A stretch of 54,472 nt of DNA from Phytophthora quininea (GCA_011947345.1 JAAVTG010000676.1:1-54472); one strand, 5' to 3'. Positions 11,975 through 24,388 are shown, counted from the stretch's first letter. A program made the numbers and translations. The notes: generated from the sequence alone by a model not told the origin.

Positions 11975-12707
11975 GTCGAACCCTTTTCCCCAACGCACAA
12001 TTGTCAAAACGCGTTTCGCGCGCCCTACGCCTGCATTCACACGCCCGGCTCCCGCACAGCGCCGGCACACCTCTGTTGCCACCCTGCCAACGCGCCACGG
12101 ACGCAACCGATCACGTACCGACCCGGTCCCACACGCAGACGCTCACACATCCATGCCATCCACGCAACCTGCTCTGCGGCAACGCACCAGTCCACCACAG
12201 TGTCACGAAGAAAGAAGACCCCTCGTAGACCGCCAGCGATTCCTTCAGTCGAGGTGCCACATCACAGAACCCACTGTCAAGCCAAGCTGTCTCATCGTCA
12301 TCGAGGGCGTCTCTCCTTTCTGTCCGAACGTTGTAATACTTGCCGACGCAGATCCCGCTGTAATACTGTATGCTGAGAGCTGGAGCCGCCAGTGGGCGTC
12401 TTCGGAATCCGGCTGTGTGCCGGACGCTCGAGCAAGCGGGCTGCGTGGCGTGGGCAAAATGTGGGCGGCATAAAGCGCCGTACCACGACGGCTGAGCGAG
12501 CCGAGCAAGAACAAGAACAGGAACAAGAACAGAACAAGAACAGGAACAAGAACAGGAACAAGAACAGGAACAAGAACAGGAACAAGAACAAGAACAGGAA
12601 CAAGAACAAGAACAGGAACAAGAACAAGAACAGGAACAGGAACAAGAACAGGAACAAGAACAAGAACAAGAACAGGAACAAGAACAGGAACAAGAACAAG
12701 AACAAGA

Positions 12708-12779
12708 AGCGCGGGACCGGGATTGAACCAGTGACCCTTCGAGCTGCAATCGAACGCTCTACCACTGAGCTACCCGCGC
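12708..12779 (-). tRNA. tRNA-Cys copy c18
   Basis: Identical to c1. Long STR, 12507-12707 (201 nt). Confidence 0.97.
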
Positions 12780-13517
12780 GTCGAACCCTTTTCCCCAACG
12801 CACAATTGTCCAAAACGCGTTTCGCGCGCCCTACGCCTGCATTCACACGCCCGGCTCCCGCACAGCGCCGGCACACCTCTGTTGCCACCCTGCCAACGCG
12901 CCACGGACGCAACCGATCACGTACCGACCCGGTCCCACACGCAGACGCTCACACATCCATGCCATCCACGCAACCTGCTCTGCGGCAACGCACCAGTCCA
13001 CCACAGTGTCACGAAGAAAGAAGACCCTCGTAGACCGCCAGCGATTCCTTCAGTCGAGGTGCCACATCACAGAACCCACTGTCAAGCCAAGCTGTCTCAT
13101 CGTCATCGAGGGCGTCTCTCCTTTCTGTCCGAACGTTGTAATACTTGCCGACGCAGATCCCGCTGTAATACTGTATGCTGAGAGCTGGAGCCGCCAGTGG
13201 GCGTCTTCGGAATCCGGCTGTGTGCCGGACGCTCGAGCAAGCGGGCTGCGTGGCGTGGGCAAAATGTGGGCGGCATAAAGCGCCGTACCACGACGGCTGA
13301 GCGAGCCGAGCAAGAACAAGAACAGGAACAAGAACAGGAACAAGAACAGGAACAAGAACAGGAACAGAACAGAAACAAGAACAGGAACAAGAACAGGAAC
13401 AAGAACAAGAACAGGAACAAGAACAAGAACAGGAACAAGAACAGGAACAGGAACAAGAACAGAACAAGAACAAGAACAAGAACAGGAACAAGAACAGGAA
13501 CAAGAACAAGAACAAGA

Positions 13518-13589
13518 AGCGCGGGACCGGGATTGAACCAGTGACCCTTCGAGCTGCAATCGAACGCTCTACCACTGAGCTACCCGCGC
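13518..13589 (-). tRNA. tRNA-Cys copy c19
   Basis: Identical to c1. Long STR, 13312-13517. Its gene-proximal half has the same word order as that of c27. Confidence 0.97.
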
Positions 13590-14197
13590 GTCGAACCCTT
13601 TTCCCCAACGCACAATTGTCCAAAACGCGTTTCGCGCGCCCTACGCCTGCATTCACACGCCCGGCTCCCGCACAGCGCCGGCACACCTCTGTTGCCACCC
13701 TGCCAACGCGCCACGGACGCAACCGATCACGTACCGACCCGGTCCCACACGCAGACGCTCACACATCCATGCCATCCACGCAACCTGCTCTGCGGCAACG
13801 CACCAGTCCACCACAGTGTCACGAAGAAAGAAGACCCTCGTAGACCGCCAGCGATTCCTTCAGTCGAGGTGCCACATCACAGAACCCACTGTCAAGCCAA
13901 GCTGTCTCATCGTCATCGAGGGCGTCTCTCCTTTCTGTCCGAACGTTGTAATACTTGCCGACGCAGATCCCGCTGTAATACTGTATGCTGAGAGCTGGAG
14001 CCGCCAGTGGGCGTCTTCGGAATCCGGCTGTGTGCCGGACGCTCGAGCAAGCGGGCTGCGTGGCGTGGGCAAAATGTGGGCGGCATAAAGCGCCGTACCA
14101 CGACGGCTGAGCGAGCCGAGCAAGAACAGGAACAGGAACAAGAACAGGAACAGGAACAAGAACAAGAACAGGAACAAGAACAGGAACAAGAACAAGA

Positions 14198-14269
14198 AGC
14201 GCGGGACCGGGATTGAACCAGTGACCCTTCGAGCTGCAATCGAACGCTCTACCACTGAGCTACCCGCGC
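14198..14269 (-). tRNA. tRNA-Cys copy c20
   Basis: Identical to c1. STR 14122-14197, word order shared with c22, c28 and c32. Confidence 0.97.
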
Positions 14270-14932
14270 GTCGAACCCTTTTCCCCAACGCACAATTGTC
14301 CAAAACGCGTTTCGCGCGCCCTACGCCTGCATTCACACGCCCGGCTCCCGCACAGCGCCGGCACACCTCTGTTGCCACCCTGCCAACGCGCCACGGACGC
14401 AACCGATCACGTACCGACCCGGTCCCACACGCAGACGCTCACACATCCATGCCATCCACGCAACCTGCTCTGCGGCAACGCACCAGTCCACCACAGTGTC
14501 ACGAAGAAAGAAGACCCCTCGTAGACCGCCAGCGATTCCTTCAGTCGAGGTGCCACATCACAGAACCCACTGTCAAGCCAAGCTGTCTCATCGTCATCGA
14601 GGGCGTCTCTCCTTTCTGTCCGAACGTTGTAATACTTGCCGACGCAGATCCCGCTGTAATACTGTATGCTGAGAGCTGGAGCCGCCAGTGGGCGTCTTCG
14701 GAATCCGGCTGTGTGCCGGACGCTCGAGCAAGCGGGCTGCGTGGCGTGGGCAAAATGTGGGCGGCATAAAGCGCCGTACCACGACGGCTGAGCGAGCCGA
14801 GCAAGAACAAGAACAGGAACAAGAACAGGAACAAGAACAGGAACAAGAACAGGAACAGGAACAAGAACAAGAACAGGAACAGGAACAAGAACAAGAACAG
14901 GAACAAGAACAGGAACAAGAACAAGAACAAGA

Positions 14933-15004
14933 AGCGCGGGACCGGGATTGAACCAGTGACCCTTCGAGCTGCAATCGAACGCTCTACCACTGAGCTACCC
15001 GCGC
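14933..15004 (-). tRNA. tRNA-Cys copy c21
   Basis: Identical to c1. STR 14803-14932. Confidence 0.97.
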
Positions 15005-15612
15005 GTCGAACCCTTTTCCCCAACGCACAATTGTCCAAAACGCGTTTCGCGCGCCCTACGCCTGCATTCACACGCCCGGCTCCCGCACAGCGCCGGCACA
15101 CCTCTGTTGCCACCCTGCCAACGCGCCACGGACGCAACCGATCACGTACCGACCCGGTCCCACACGCAGACGCTCACACATCCATGCCATCCACGCAACC
15201 TGCTCTGCGGCAACGCACCAGTCCACCACAGTGTCACGAAGAAAGAAGACCCTCGTAGACCGCCAGCGATTCCTTCAGTCGAGGTGCCACATCACAGAAC
15301 CCACTGTCAAGCCAAGCTGTCTCATCGTCATCGAGGGCGTCTCTCCTTTCTGTCCGAACGTTGTAATACTTGCCGACGCAGATCCCGCTGTAATACTGTA
15401 TGCTGAGAGCTGGAGCCGCCAGTGGGCGTCTTCGGAATCCGGCTGTGTGCCGGACGCTCGAGCAAGCGGGCTGCGTGGCGTGGGCAAAATGTGGGCGGCA
15501 TAAAGCGCCGTACCACGACGGCTGAGCGAGCCGAGCAAGAACAGGAACAGGAACAAGAACAGGAACAGGAACAAGAACAAGAACAGGAACAAGAACAGGA
15601 ACAAGAACAAGA

Positions 15613-15684
15613 AGCGCGGGACCGGGATTGAACCAGTGACCCTTCGAGCTGCAATCGAACGCTCTACCACTGAGCTACCCGCGC
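15613..15684 (-). tRNA. tRNA-Cys copy c22
   Basis: Identical to c1. STR 15537-15612. Confidence 0.97.
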
Positions 15685-16325
15685 GTCGAACCCTTTTCCC
15701 CAACGCACAATTGTCCAAAACGCGTTTCGCGCGCCCTACGCCTGCATTCACACGCCCGGCTCCCGCACAGCGCCGGCACACCTCTGTTGCCACCCTGCCA
15801 ACGCGCCACGGACGCAACCGATCACGTACCGACCCGGTCCCACACGCAGACGCTCACACATCCATGCCATCCACGCAACCTGCTCTGCGGCAACGCACCA
15901 GTCCACCACAGTGTCACGAAGAAAGACCCCTCGTAGACCGCCAGCGATTCCTTCAGTCGAGGTGCCACATCACAGAACCCACTGTCAAGCCAAGCTGTCT
16001 CATCGTCATCGAGGGCGTCTCTCCTTTCTGTCCGAACGTTGTAATACTTGCCGACGCAGATCCCGCTGTAATACTGTATGCTGAGAGCTGGAGCCGCCAG
16101 TGGGCGTCTTCGGAATCCGGCTGTGTGCCGGACGCTCGAGCAAGCGGGCTGCGTGGCGTGGGCAAAATGTGGGCGGCATAAAGCGCCGTACCACGACGGC
16201 TGAGCGAGCCGAGCAAGAACAAGAACAGGAACAAGAACAAGAACAGAACAGGAACAAGAACAAGAACAGGAACAGGAACAAGAACAAGAACAGGAACAAG
16301 AACAGGAACAAGAACAAGAACAAGA

Positions 16326-16397
16326 AGCGCGGGACCGGGATTGAACCAGTGACCCTTCGAGCTGCAATCGAACGCTCTACCACTGAGCTACCCGCGC
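16326..16397 (-). tRNA. tRNA-Cys copy c23
   Basis: Identical to c1. STR 16215-16325. The spacer carries the shortened GAAAGACCCCTCG allele also seen in the unit ending in c31. Confidence 0.97.
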
Positions 16398-17018
16398 GTC
16401 GAACCCTTTTCCCCAACGCACAATTGTCCAAAACGCGTTTCGCGCGCCCTACGCCTGCATTCACACGCCCGGCTCCCGCACAGCGCCGGCACACCTCTGT
16501 TGCCACCCTGCCAACGCGCCACGGACGCAACCGATCACGTACCGACCCGGTCCCACACGCAGACGCTCACACATCCATGCCATCCACGCAACCTGCTCTG
16601 CGGCAACGCACCAGTCCACCACAGTGTCACGAAGAAAGAAGACCCCTCGTAGACCGCCAGCGATTCCTTCAGTCGAGGTGCCACATCACAGAACCCACTG
16701 TCAAGCCAAGCTGTCTCATCGTCATCGAGGGCGTCTCTCCTTTCTGTCCGAACGTTGTAATACTTGCCGACGCAGATCCCGCTGTAATACTGTATGCTGA
16801 GAGCTGGAGCCGCCAGTGGGCGTCTTCGGAATCCGGCTGTGTGCCGGACGCTCGAGCAAGCGGGCTGCGTGGCGTGGGCAAAATGTGGGCGGCATAAAGC
16901 GCCGTACCACGACGGCTGAGCGAGCCGAGCAAGAACAGGAACAGGAACAAGAACAGGAACAGGAACAGGAACAAGAACAAGAACAGGAACAAGAACAGGA
17001 ACAAGAACAAGAACAAGA

Positions 17019-17090
17019 AGCGCGGGACCGGGATTGAACCAGTGACCCTTCGAGCTGCAATCGAACGCTCTACCACTGAGCTACCCGCGC
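17019..17090 (-). tRNA. tRNA-Cys copy c24
   Basis: Identical to c1. STR 16931-17018, the c16 word order plus one AACAGG. Confidence 0.97.
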
Positions 17091-17705
17091 GTCGAACCCT
17101 TTTCCCCAACGCACAATTGTCCAAAACGCGTTTCGCGCGCCCTACGCCTGCATTCACACGCCCGGCTCCCGCACAGCGCCGGCACACCTCTGTTGCCACC
17201 CTGCCAACGCGCCACGGACGCAACCGATCACGTACCGACCCGGTCCCACACGCAGACGCTCACACATCCATGCCATCCACGCAACCTGCTCTGCGGCAAC
17301 GCACCAGTCCACCACAGTGTCACGAAGAAAGAAGACCCCTCGTAGACCGCCAGCGATTCCTTCAGTCGAGGTGCCACATCACAGAACCCACTGTCAAGCC
17401 AAGCTGTCTCATCGTCATCGAGGGCGTCTCTCCTTTCTGTCCGAACGTTGTAATACTTGCCGACGCAGATCCCGCTGTAATACTGTATGCTGAGAGCTGG
17501 AGCCGCCAGTGGGCGTCTTCGGAATCCGGCTGTGTGCCGGACGCTCGAGCAAGCGGGCTGCGTGGCGTGGGCAAAATGTGGGCGGCATAAAGCGCCGTAC
17601 CACGACGGCTGAGCGAGCCGAGCAAGAACAGGAACAGGAACAAGAACAGGAACAGGAACAAGAACAAGAACAGGAACAAGAACAGGAACAAGAACAAGAA
17701 CAAGA

Positions 17706-17777
17706 AGCGCGGGACCGGGATTGAACCAGTGACCCTTCGAGCTGCAATCGAACGCTCTACCACTGAGCTACCCGCGC
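17706..17777 (-). tRNA. tRNA-Cys copy c25
   Basis: Identical to c1. STR 17624-17705, same word order as c16. Confidence 0.97.
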
Positions 17778-18309
17778 GTCGAACCCTTTTCCCCAACGCA
17801 CAATTGTCCAAAACGCGTTTCGCGCGCCCTACGCCTGCATTCACACGCCCGGCTCCCGCACAGCGCCGGCACACCTCTGTTGCCACCCTGCCAACGCGCC
17901 ACGGACGCAACCGATCACGTACCGACCCGGTCCCACACGCAGACGCTCACACATCCATGCCATCCACGCAACCTGCTCTGCGGCAACGCACCAGTCCACC
18001 ACAGTGTCACGAAGAAAGAAGACCCTCGTAGACCGCCAGCGATTCCTTCAGTCGAGGTGCCACATCACAGAACCCACTGTCAAGCCAAGCTGTCTCATCG
18101 TCATCGAGGGCGTCTCTCCTTTCTGTCCGAACGTTGTAATACTTGCCGACGCAGATCCCGCTGTAATACTGTATGCTGAGAGCTGGAGCCGCCAGTGGGC
18201 GTCTTCGGAATCCGGCTGTGTGCCGGACGCTCGAGCAAGCGGGCTGCGTGGCGTGGGCAAAATGTGGGCGGCATAAAGCGCCGTACCACGACGGCTGAGC
18301 GAGCCGAGC

Positions 18310-18557
18310 AAGAACAAGAACAGGAACAAGAACAGGAACAAGAACAGGAACAAGAACAAGAACAGGAACAAGAACAAGAACAGGAACAAGAACAGGAACA
18401 AGAACAGGGAACAAGAACAGGAACAAGAACAGGAACAAGAACAAGAACAGGAACAAGAACAAGAACAGGAACAAGAACAGGAACAGAACAAGAACAAGAA
18501 CAAGAACAGAACAGAACAAGAACAGGAACAAGAACAGGAACAAGAACAAGAACAAGA
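18310..18557. repeat. Longest hexanucleotide STR tract (248 nt)
   Basis: Mixed AACAAG/AACAGG words with an internal AACAGGGAAC slip and a run of AACAG pentamers. It abuts the 3' end of c26. The other very long tracts are 12,507-12,707, 13,312-13,517 and 19,158-19,370. Confidence 0.9.
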
Positions 18558-18629
18558 AGCGCGGGACCGGGATTGAACCAGTGACCCTTCGAGCTGCAAT
18601 CGAACGCTCTACCACTGAGCTACCCGCGC
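18558..18629 (-). tRNA. tRNA-Cys copy c26
   Basis: Identical to c1. Sits in the longest unit of the window (852 bp), with STR 18310-18557. Confidence 0.97.
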
Positions 18630-19370
18630 GTCGAACCCTTTTCCCCAACGCACAATTGTCCAAAACGCGTTTCGCGCGCCCTACGCCTGCATTCACACGC
18701 CCGGCTCCCGCACAGCGCCGGCACACCTCTGTTGCCACCCTGCCAACGCGCCACGGACGCAACCGATCACGTACCGACCCGGTCCCACACGCAGACGCTC
18801 ACACATCCATGCCATCCACGCAACCTGCTCTGCGGCAACGCACCAGTCCACCACAGTGTCACGAAGAAAGAAGACCCTCGTAGACCGCCAGCGATTCCTT
18901 CAGTCGAGGTGCCACATCACAGAACCCACTGTCAAGCCAAGCTGTCTCATCGTCATCGAGGGCGTCTCTCCTTTCTGTCCGAACGTTGTAATACTTGCCG
19001 ACGCAGATCCCGCTGTAATACTGTATGCTGAGAGCTGGAGCCGCCAGTGGGCGTCTTCGGAATCCGGCTGTGTGCCGGACGCTCGAGCAAGCGGGCTGCG
19101 TGGCGTGGGCAAAATGTGGGCGGCATAAAGCGCCGTACCACGACGGCTGAGCCGAGCAAGAACAAGAACAGGAACAAGAACAGGAACAAGAACAGGAACA
19201 AGAACAGGAACAAGAACAGGAACAGGAACAAGAACAGGAACAAGAACAGGAACAAGAACAAGAACAGGAACAAGAACAAGAACAGGAACAAGAACAGGAA
19301 CAGGAACAAGAACAGAACAAGAACAAGAACAAGAACAGGAACAAGAACAGGAACAAGAACAAGAACAAGA

Positions 19371-19442
19371 AGCGCGGGACCGGGATTGAACCAGTGACCC
19401 TTCGAGCTGCAATCGAACGCTCTACCACTGAGCTACCCGCGC
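19371..19442 (-). tRNA. tRNA-Cys copy c27
   Basis: Identical to c1. STR 19158-19370. The 5' flank has GTCAGAACC, which breaks the upstream B-box-like sequence. Confidence 0.97.
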
Positions 19443-20051
19443 GTCAGAACCCTTTTCCCCAACGCACAATTGTCCAAAACGCGTTTCGCGCGCCCTACGC
19501 CTGCATTCACACGCCCGGCTCCCGCACAGCGCCGGCACACCTCTGTTGCCACCCTGCCAACGCGCCACGGACGCAACCGATCACGTACCGACCCGGTCCC
19601 ACACGCAGACGCTCACACATCCATGCCATCCACGCAACCTGCTCTGCGGCAACGCACCAGTCCACCACAGTGTCACGAAGAAAGAAGACCCTCGTAGACC
19701 GCCAGCGATTCCTTCAGTCGAGGTGCCACATCACAGAACCCACTGTCAAGCCAAGCTGTCTCATCGTCATCGAGGGCGTCTCTCCTTTCTGTCCGAACGT
19801 TGTAATACTTGCCGACGCAGATCCCGCTGTAATACTGTATGCTGAGAGCTGGAGCCGCCAGTGGGCGTCTTCGGAATCCGGCTGTGTGCCGGACGCTCGA
19901 GCAAGCGGGCTGCGTGGCGTGGGCAAAATGTGGGCGGCATAAAGCGCCGTACCACGACGGCTGAGCGAGCCGAGCAAGAACAGGAACAGGAACAAGAACA
20001 GGAACAGGAACAAGAACAAGAACAGGAACAAGAACAGGAACAAGAACAAGA

Positions 20052-20123
20052 AGCGCGGGACCGGGATTGAACCAGTGACCCTTCGAGCTGCAATCGAACG
20101 CTCTACCACTGAGCTACCCGCGC
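20052..20123 (-). tRNA. tRNA-Cys copy c28
   Basis: Identical to c1. STR 19976-20051. Confidence 0.97.
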
Positions 20124-20726
20124 GTCGAACCCTTTTCCCCAACGCACAATTGTCCAAAACGCGTTTCGCGCGCCCTACGCCTGCATTCACACGCCCGGCT
20201 CCCGCACAGCGCCGGCACACCTCTGTTGCCACCCTGCCAACGCGCCACGGACGCAACCGATCACGTACCGACCCGGTCCCACACGCAGACGCTCACACAT
20301 CCATGCCATCCACGCAACCTGCTCTGCGGCAACGCACCAGTCCACCACAGTGTCACGAAGAAAGAAGACCCTCGTAGACCGCCAGCGATTCCTTCAGTCG
20401 AGGTGCCACATCACAGAACCCACTGTCAAGCCAAGCTGTCTCATCGTCATCGAGGGCGTCTCTCCTTTCTGTCCGAACGTTGTAATACTTGCCGACGCAG
20501 ATCCCGCTGTAATACTGTATGCTGAGAGCTGGAGCCGCCAGTGGGCGTCTTCGGAATCCGGCTGTGTGCCGGACGCTCGAGCAAGCGGGCTGCGTGGCGT
20601 GGGCAAAATGTGGGCGGCATAAAGCGCCGTACCACGACGGCTGAGCAGAGCCGAGCAAGAACAGGAACAGGAACAGGAACAAGAACAAGAACAGGAACAA
20701 GAACAGGAACAAGAACAAGAACAAGA

Positions 20727-20798
20727 AGCGCGGGACCGGGATTGAACCAGTGACCCTTCGAGCTGCAATCGAACGCTCTACCACTGAGCTACCCGCGC
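20727..20798 (-). tRNA. tRNA-Cys copy c29
   Basis: Identical to c1. Shortest A-type STR, 20657-20726; boundary variant as in c15. Confidence 0.97.
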
Positions 20799-21493
20799 GT
20801 CGAACCCTTTTCCCCAACGCACAATTGTCCAAAACGCGTTTCGCGCGCCCTACGCCTGCATTCACACGCCCGGCTCCCGCACAGCGCCGGCACACCTCTG
20901 TTGCCACCCTGCCAACGCGCCACGGACGCAACCGATCACGTACCGACCCGGTCCCACACGCAGACGCTCACACATCCATGCCATCCACGCAACCTGCTCT
21001 GCGGCAACGCACCAGTCCACCACAGTGTCACGAAGAAAGAAGACCCTCGTAGACCGCCAGCGATTCCTTCAGTCGAGGTGCCACATCACAGAACCCACTG
21101 TCAAGCCAAGCTCTCATCGTCATCGAGGGCGTCTCCTTTCTGTCGAACGTTGTAATACTTGCCGACGCAGATCCTTCGCTGTAATACTGTATGCTGAGAG
21201 CTGGAGCCGCCAGTGGGCGTCTTCGGAATCCGGCTGTGTGCCGGACGCTCGAGCAAGCGGGCTGCGTGGCGTGGGCAAAATGTGGGCGGCATAAAGCGCC
21301 GTACCAGCGACGGCAAGAGCGAACAGCAAGAACGAGAACAAGAACAAGAACAGGAACAAGAACAGGAACAAGAACAGGAACAAGAACAAGAACAGGAACA
21401 AGAACAGGAACAAGAACAAGAACAAGAACAAGAACAAGAACAGAACAAGAACAGGAACAAGAACAGGAACAAGAACAGGAACAAGAACAAGAA

Positions 21494-21565
21494 CGCGCGG
21501 GACCGGGATTGAACCAGTGACCCTTCGAGCTGCAATCGAACGCTCTACCACTGAGCTACCCGCGC
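21494..21565 (-). tRNA. tRNA-Cys copy c30, discriminator U73 changed to G
   Basis: All stems are intact, but the base before GCGCGGG on plus is C. The RNA therefore has G73 instead of the U73 that cysteinyl-tRNA synthetases use. It may be transcribed and processed yet poorly charged. The preceding spacer (21,110-21,330) has several small indels. STR about 21327-21493. Confidence 0.8.
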
Positions 21566-22287
21566 GTCGAACCCTTTTCCCCAACGCACAATTGTCCAAA
21601 ACGCGTTTCGCGCGCCCTACGCCTGCATTCACACGCCCGGCTCCCGCACAGCGCCGGCACACCTCTGTTGCCACCCTGCCAACGCGCCACGGACGCAACC
21701 GATCACGTACCGACCCGGTCCCACACGCAGACGCTCACACATCCATGCCATCCACGCAACCTGCTCTGCGGCAACGCACCAGTCCACCACAGTGTCACGA
21801 AGAAAGACCCCTCGTAGACCGCCAGCGATTCCTTCAGTCGAGGTGCCACATCACAGAACCCACTGTCAAGCCAAGCTGTCTCATCGTCATCGAGGGCGTC
21901 TCTCCTTTCTGTCCGAACGTTGTAATACTTGCCGACGCAGATCCCGCTGTAATACTGTATGCTGAGAGCTGGAGCCGCCAGTGGGCGTCTTCGGAATCCG
22001 GCTGTGTGCCGGACGCTCGAGCAAGCGGGCTGCGTGGCGTGGGCAAAATGTGGGCGGCATAAAGCGCCGTACCACGACGGCTGAGCAGCCGAGCAAGAAC
22101 AAGAACAGGAACAAGAACAGGAACAAGAACAGGAACAAGAACAGGAACAAGAACAGGAACAGGAACAAGAACAGGAACAAGAACAGGAACAAGAACAAGA
22201 ACAGAACAAGAACAAGAACAAGAACAGGAACAGGAACAAGAACAGGAACAAGAACAAGAAGAACCAGGAACGAACGAACGAACGCAG

Positions 22288-22337
22288 TTGACCAGTTCGA
22301 GCTGCAATCGAACGCTCTACCACTGAGCTACCCGCGC
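22288..22337 (-). pseudogene. tRNA-Cys copy c31, T arm and 3' end lost
   Basis: Normal from the 5' end through the anticodon arm. Beyond it the T arm and acceptor strand are replaced by a degenerate stretch with a short AACG/GAAC run (22,267-22,287). B box gone. STR 22095-22265. Confidence 0.85.
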
Positions 22338-22945
22338 GTCGAACCCTTTTCCCCAACGCACAATTGTCCAAAACGCGTTTCGCGCGCCCTACGCCTGCAT
22401 TCACACGCCCGGCTCCCGCACAGCGCCGGCACACCTCTGTTGCCACCCTGCCAACGCGCCACGGACGCAACCGATCACGTACCGACCCGGTCCCACACGC
22501 AGACGCTCACACATCCATGCCATCCACGCAACCTGCTCTGCGGCAACGCACCAGTCCACCACAGTGTCACGAAGAAAGAAGACCCCTCGTAGACCGCCAG
22601 CGATTCCTTCAGTCGAGGTGCCACATCACAGAACCCACTGTCAAGCCAAGCTGTCTCATCGTCATCGAGGGCGTCTCTCCTTTCTGTCGAACGTTGTAAT
22701 ACTTGCCGACGCAGATCCCGCTGTAATACTGTATGCTGAGAGCTGGAGCCGCCAGTGGGCGTCTTCGGAATCCGGCTGTGTGCCGGACGCTCGAGCAAGC
22801 GGGCTGCGTGGCGTGGGCAAAATGTGGGCGGCATAAAGCGCCGTACCACGACGGCTGAGCGAGCCGAGCAAGAACAGGAACAGGAACAAGAACAGGAACA
22901 GGAACAAGAACAAGAACAGGAACAAGAACAGGAACAAGAACAAGA

Positions 22946-23017
22946 AGCGCAGGACCGGGATTGAACCAGTGACCCTTCGAGCTGCAATCGAACGCTCTAC
23001 CACTGAGCTACCCGCGC
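22946..23017 (-). tRNA. tRNA-Cys copy c32 with G5-U68 wobble
   Basis: One change from c1: plus GCGCAGG gives U68, so the fifth acceptor pair is a G-U wobble. Likely tolerated. STR 22870-22945; the 5' flank has GTCAGAACC. Confidence 0.9.
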
Positions 23018-23621
23018 GTCAGAACCCTTTTCCCCAACGCACAATTGTCCAAAACGCGTTTCGCGCGCCCTACGCCTGCATTCACACGCCCGGCTCCCGC
23101 ACAGCGCCGGCACACCTCTGTTGCCACCCTGCCAACGCGCCACGGACGCAACCGATCACGTACCGACCCGGTCCCACACGCAGACGCTCACACATCCATG
23201 CCATCCACGCAACCTGCTCTGCGGCAACGCACCAGTCCACCACAGTGTCACGAAGAAGAAGACCCCTCGTAGACCGCCAGCGATTCCTTCAGTCGAGGTG
23301 CCACATCACAGAACCCACTGTCAAGCCAAGCTGTCTCATCGTCATCGAGGGCGTCTCTCCTTTCTGTCCGAACGTTGTAATACTTGCCGACGCAGATCCC
23401 GCTGTAATACTGTATGCTGAGAGCTGGAGCCGCCAGTGGGCGTCTTCGGAATCCGGCTGTGTGCCGGACGCTCGAGCAAGCGGGCTGCGTGGCGTGGGCA
23501 AAATGTGGGCGGCATAAAGCGCCGTACCACGACGGCTGAGCGAGCCGAGCAAGAACAGGGAACAGGAACAGGAACAAGAACAAGAACAGGAACAAGAACA
23601 GGAACAAGAACAAGAACAAGA

Positions 23622-23693
23622 AGCGCGGGACCGGGATTGAACCAGTGACCCTTCGAGCTGCAATCGAACGCTCTACCACTGAGCTACCCGCGC
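23622..23693 (-). tRNA. tRNA-Cys copy c33
   Basis: Identical to c1 and the last copy preceded by a fully A-type spacer. STR 23551-23621. Confidence 0.97.
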
Positions 23694-24388
23694 GTCGAAC
23701 CCTTTTCCCCAACGCACAATTGTCCAAAACGCGTTTCGCGCGCCCTACGCCTGCATTCACACGCCCGGCTCCCGCACAGCGCCGGCACACCTCTGTTGCC
23801 ACCCTGCCAACGCGCCACGGACGCAACCGATCACGTACCGACCCGGTCCCACACGCAGACGCTCACACATCCATGCCATCCACGCAACCTGCTCTGCGGC
23901 AACGCACCAGTCCACCACAGTGTCACGAAGAAGACCCCTCGTAGACCGCCAGCGATTCCTTCAGTCGAGGTGCCACATCACAGAACCCACTGTCAAGCCA
24001 AGCTGTCCTCATCGTCATCGAGGGCGTCTCCTCCTTTCTGTCCGAACGTTGTAATACTTGCCGACGCAGATCCTCTGTAATACTGTATGCTGAGCTGGAG
24101 CCGCCAGTGGGCGTCTGCGGAATCCGGCTGTGTGCCGGACGCTCGATCAAGCGGGCTGCGTGGCGTGGGCAAAAGGTGGGCGGCACAAAGCCGTACCACG
24201 ACGGCTGAGCGAGCCGAGCAAGAACAAGAGCAAGAACAAGAAGGAACAAGAACAAGAACAGAACAAGAACAAGAACAAGAACAAGAACAAGAACAAGAAC
24301 AAGAACAAGAACAAGAAGCGCGGGACCGGGATTGAACCAGTGACCCTCGAGGCTGCAATCGAACGCTCTACCACTGAGCTACCCGCGC
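23694..24388. repeat. A/B mosaic unit (subfamily switch)
   Basis: This unit carries A alleles from its left end through GCGTCTC near 24,027. It carries B alleles from TCCTCTG near 24,073 onward: GTCTGCGG, CTCGATC, AGGTGGGCGGCACAAAG and a mostly AAGAAC STR. The exchange therefore lies in about 45 bp that include the first TGTAATACT copy. The unit also has several small indels and ends in the altered copy c34. Confidence 0.85.
24317..24388 (-). pseudogene. tRNA-Cys copy c34, anticodon stem scrambled
   Basis: The 3' strand of the anticodon stem reads CTCGA instead of TCGAA (plus TCGAG for TTCGA). Two of the five pairs become mismatches and two become wobbles. The anticodon and all other arms are kept. 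It lies at the A/B switch. STR 24220-24316. Confidence 0.65.

Larger units (their letters stand above)
1..24030. repeat. Subfamily A units
   Basis: About 34 units. Each inter-tRNA spacer holds, in plus order: upstream region of the preceding tRNA; roughly 450 bp of non-coding DNA with no frame I accept as a gene; the TGTAATACT pair; the TCCGGC-TGTGT-GCCGGA hairpin; a GGGCAAAATGTGGG segment; a GAGCGAGCCGAGC boundary; and a mixed AACAAG/AACAGG STR with AACAG pentamers. Diagnostic A alleles include CCCCAACG, CAATTGTCC, CCGGCTCC, CTGTTGCCACCCTGCC, CGCAGACGCTC, CCACAGTG, CTCGTAG, GCGATTCC, GAGGTGCC, GTCTTCGG and CTCGAGC. Confidence 0.92.

Noticed and set aside
13312..13517. Lysine/asparagine, glutamate/glutamine or leucine/phenylalanine repeat proteins
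   Set aside because: Same STR read in three frames per strand; no coding context.
23694..24388. Transposon insertion at the subfamily switch
   Set aside because: No inserted sequence, inverted ends or target duplication. The junction is a clean change of alleles within a normal unit.
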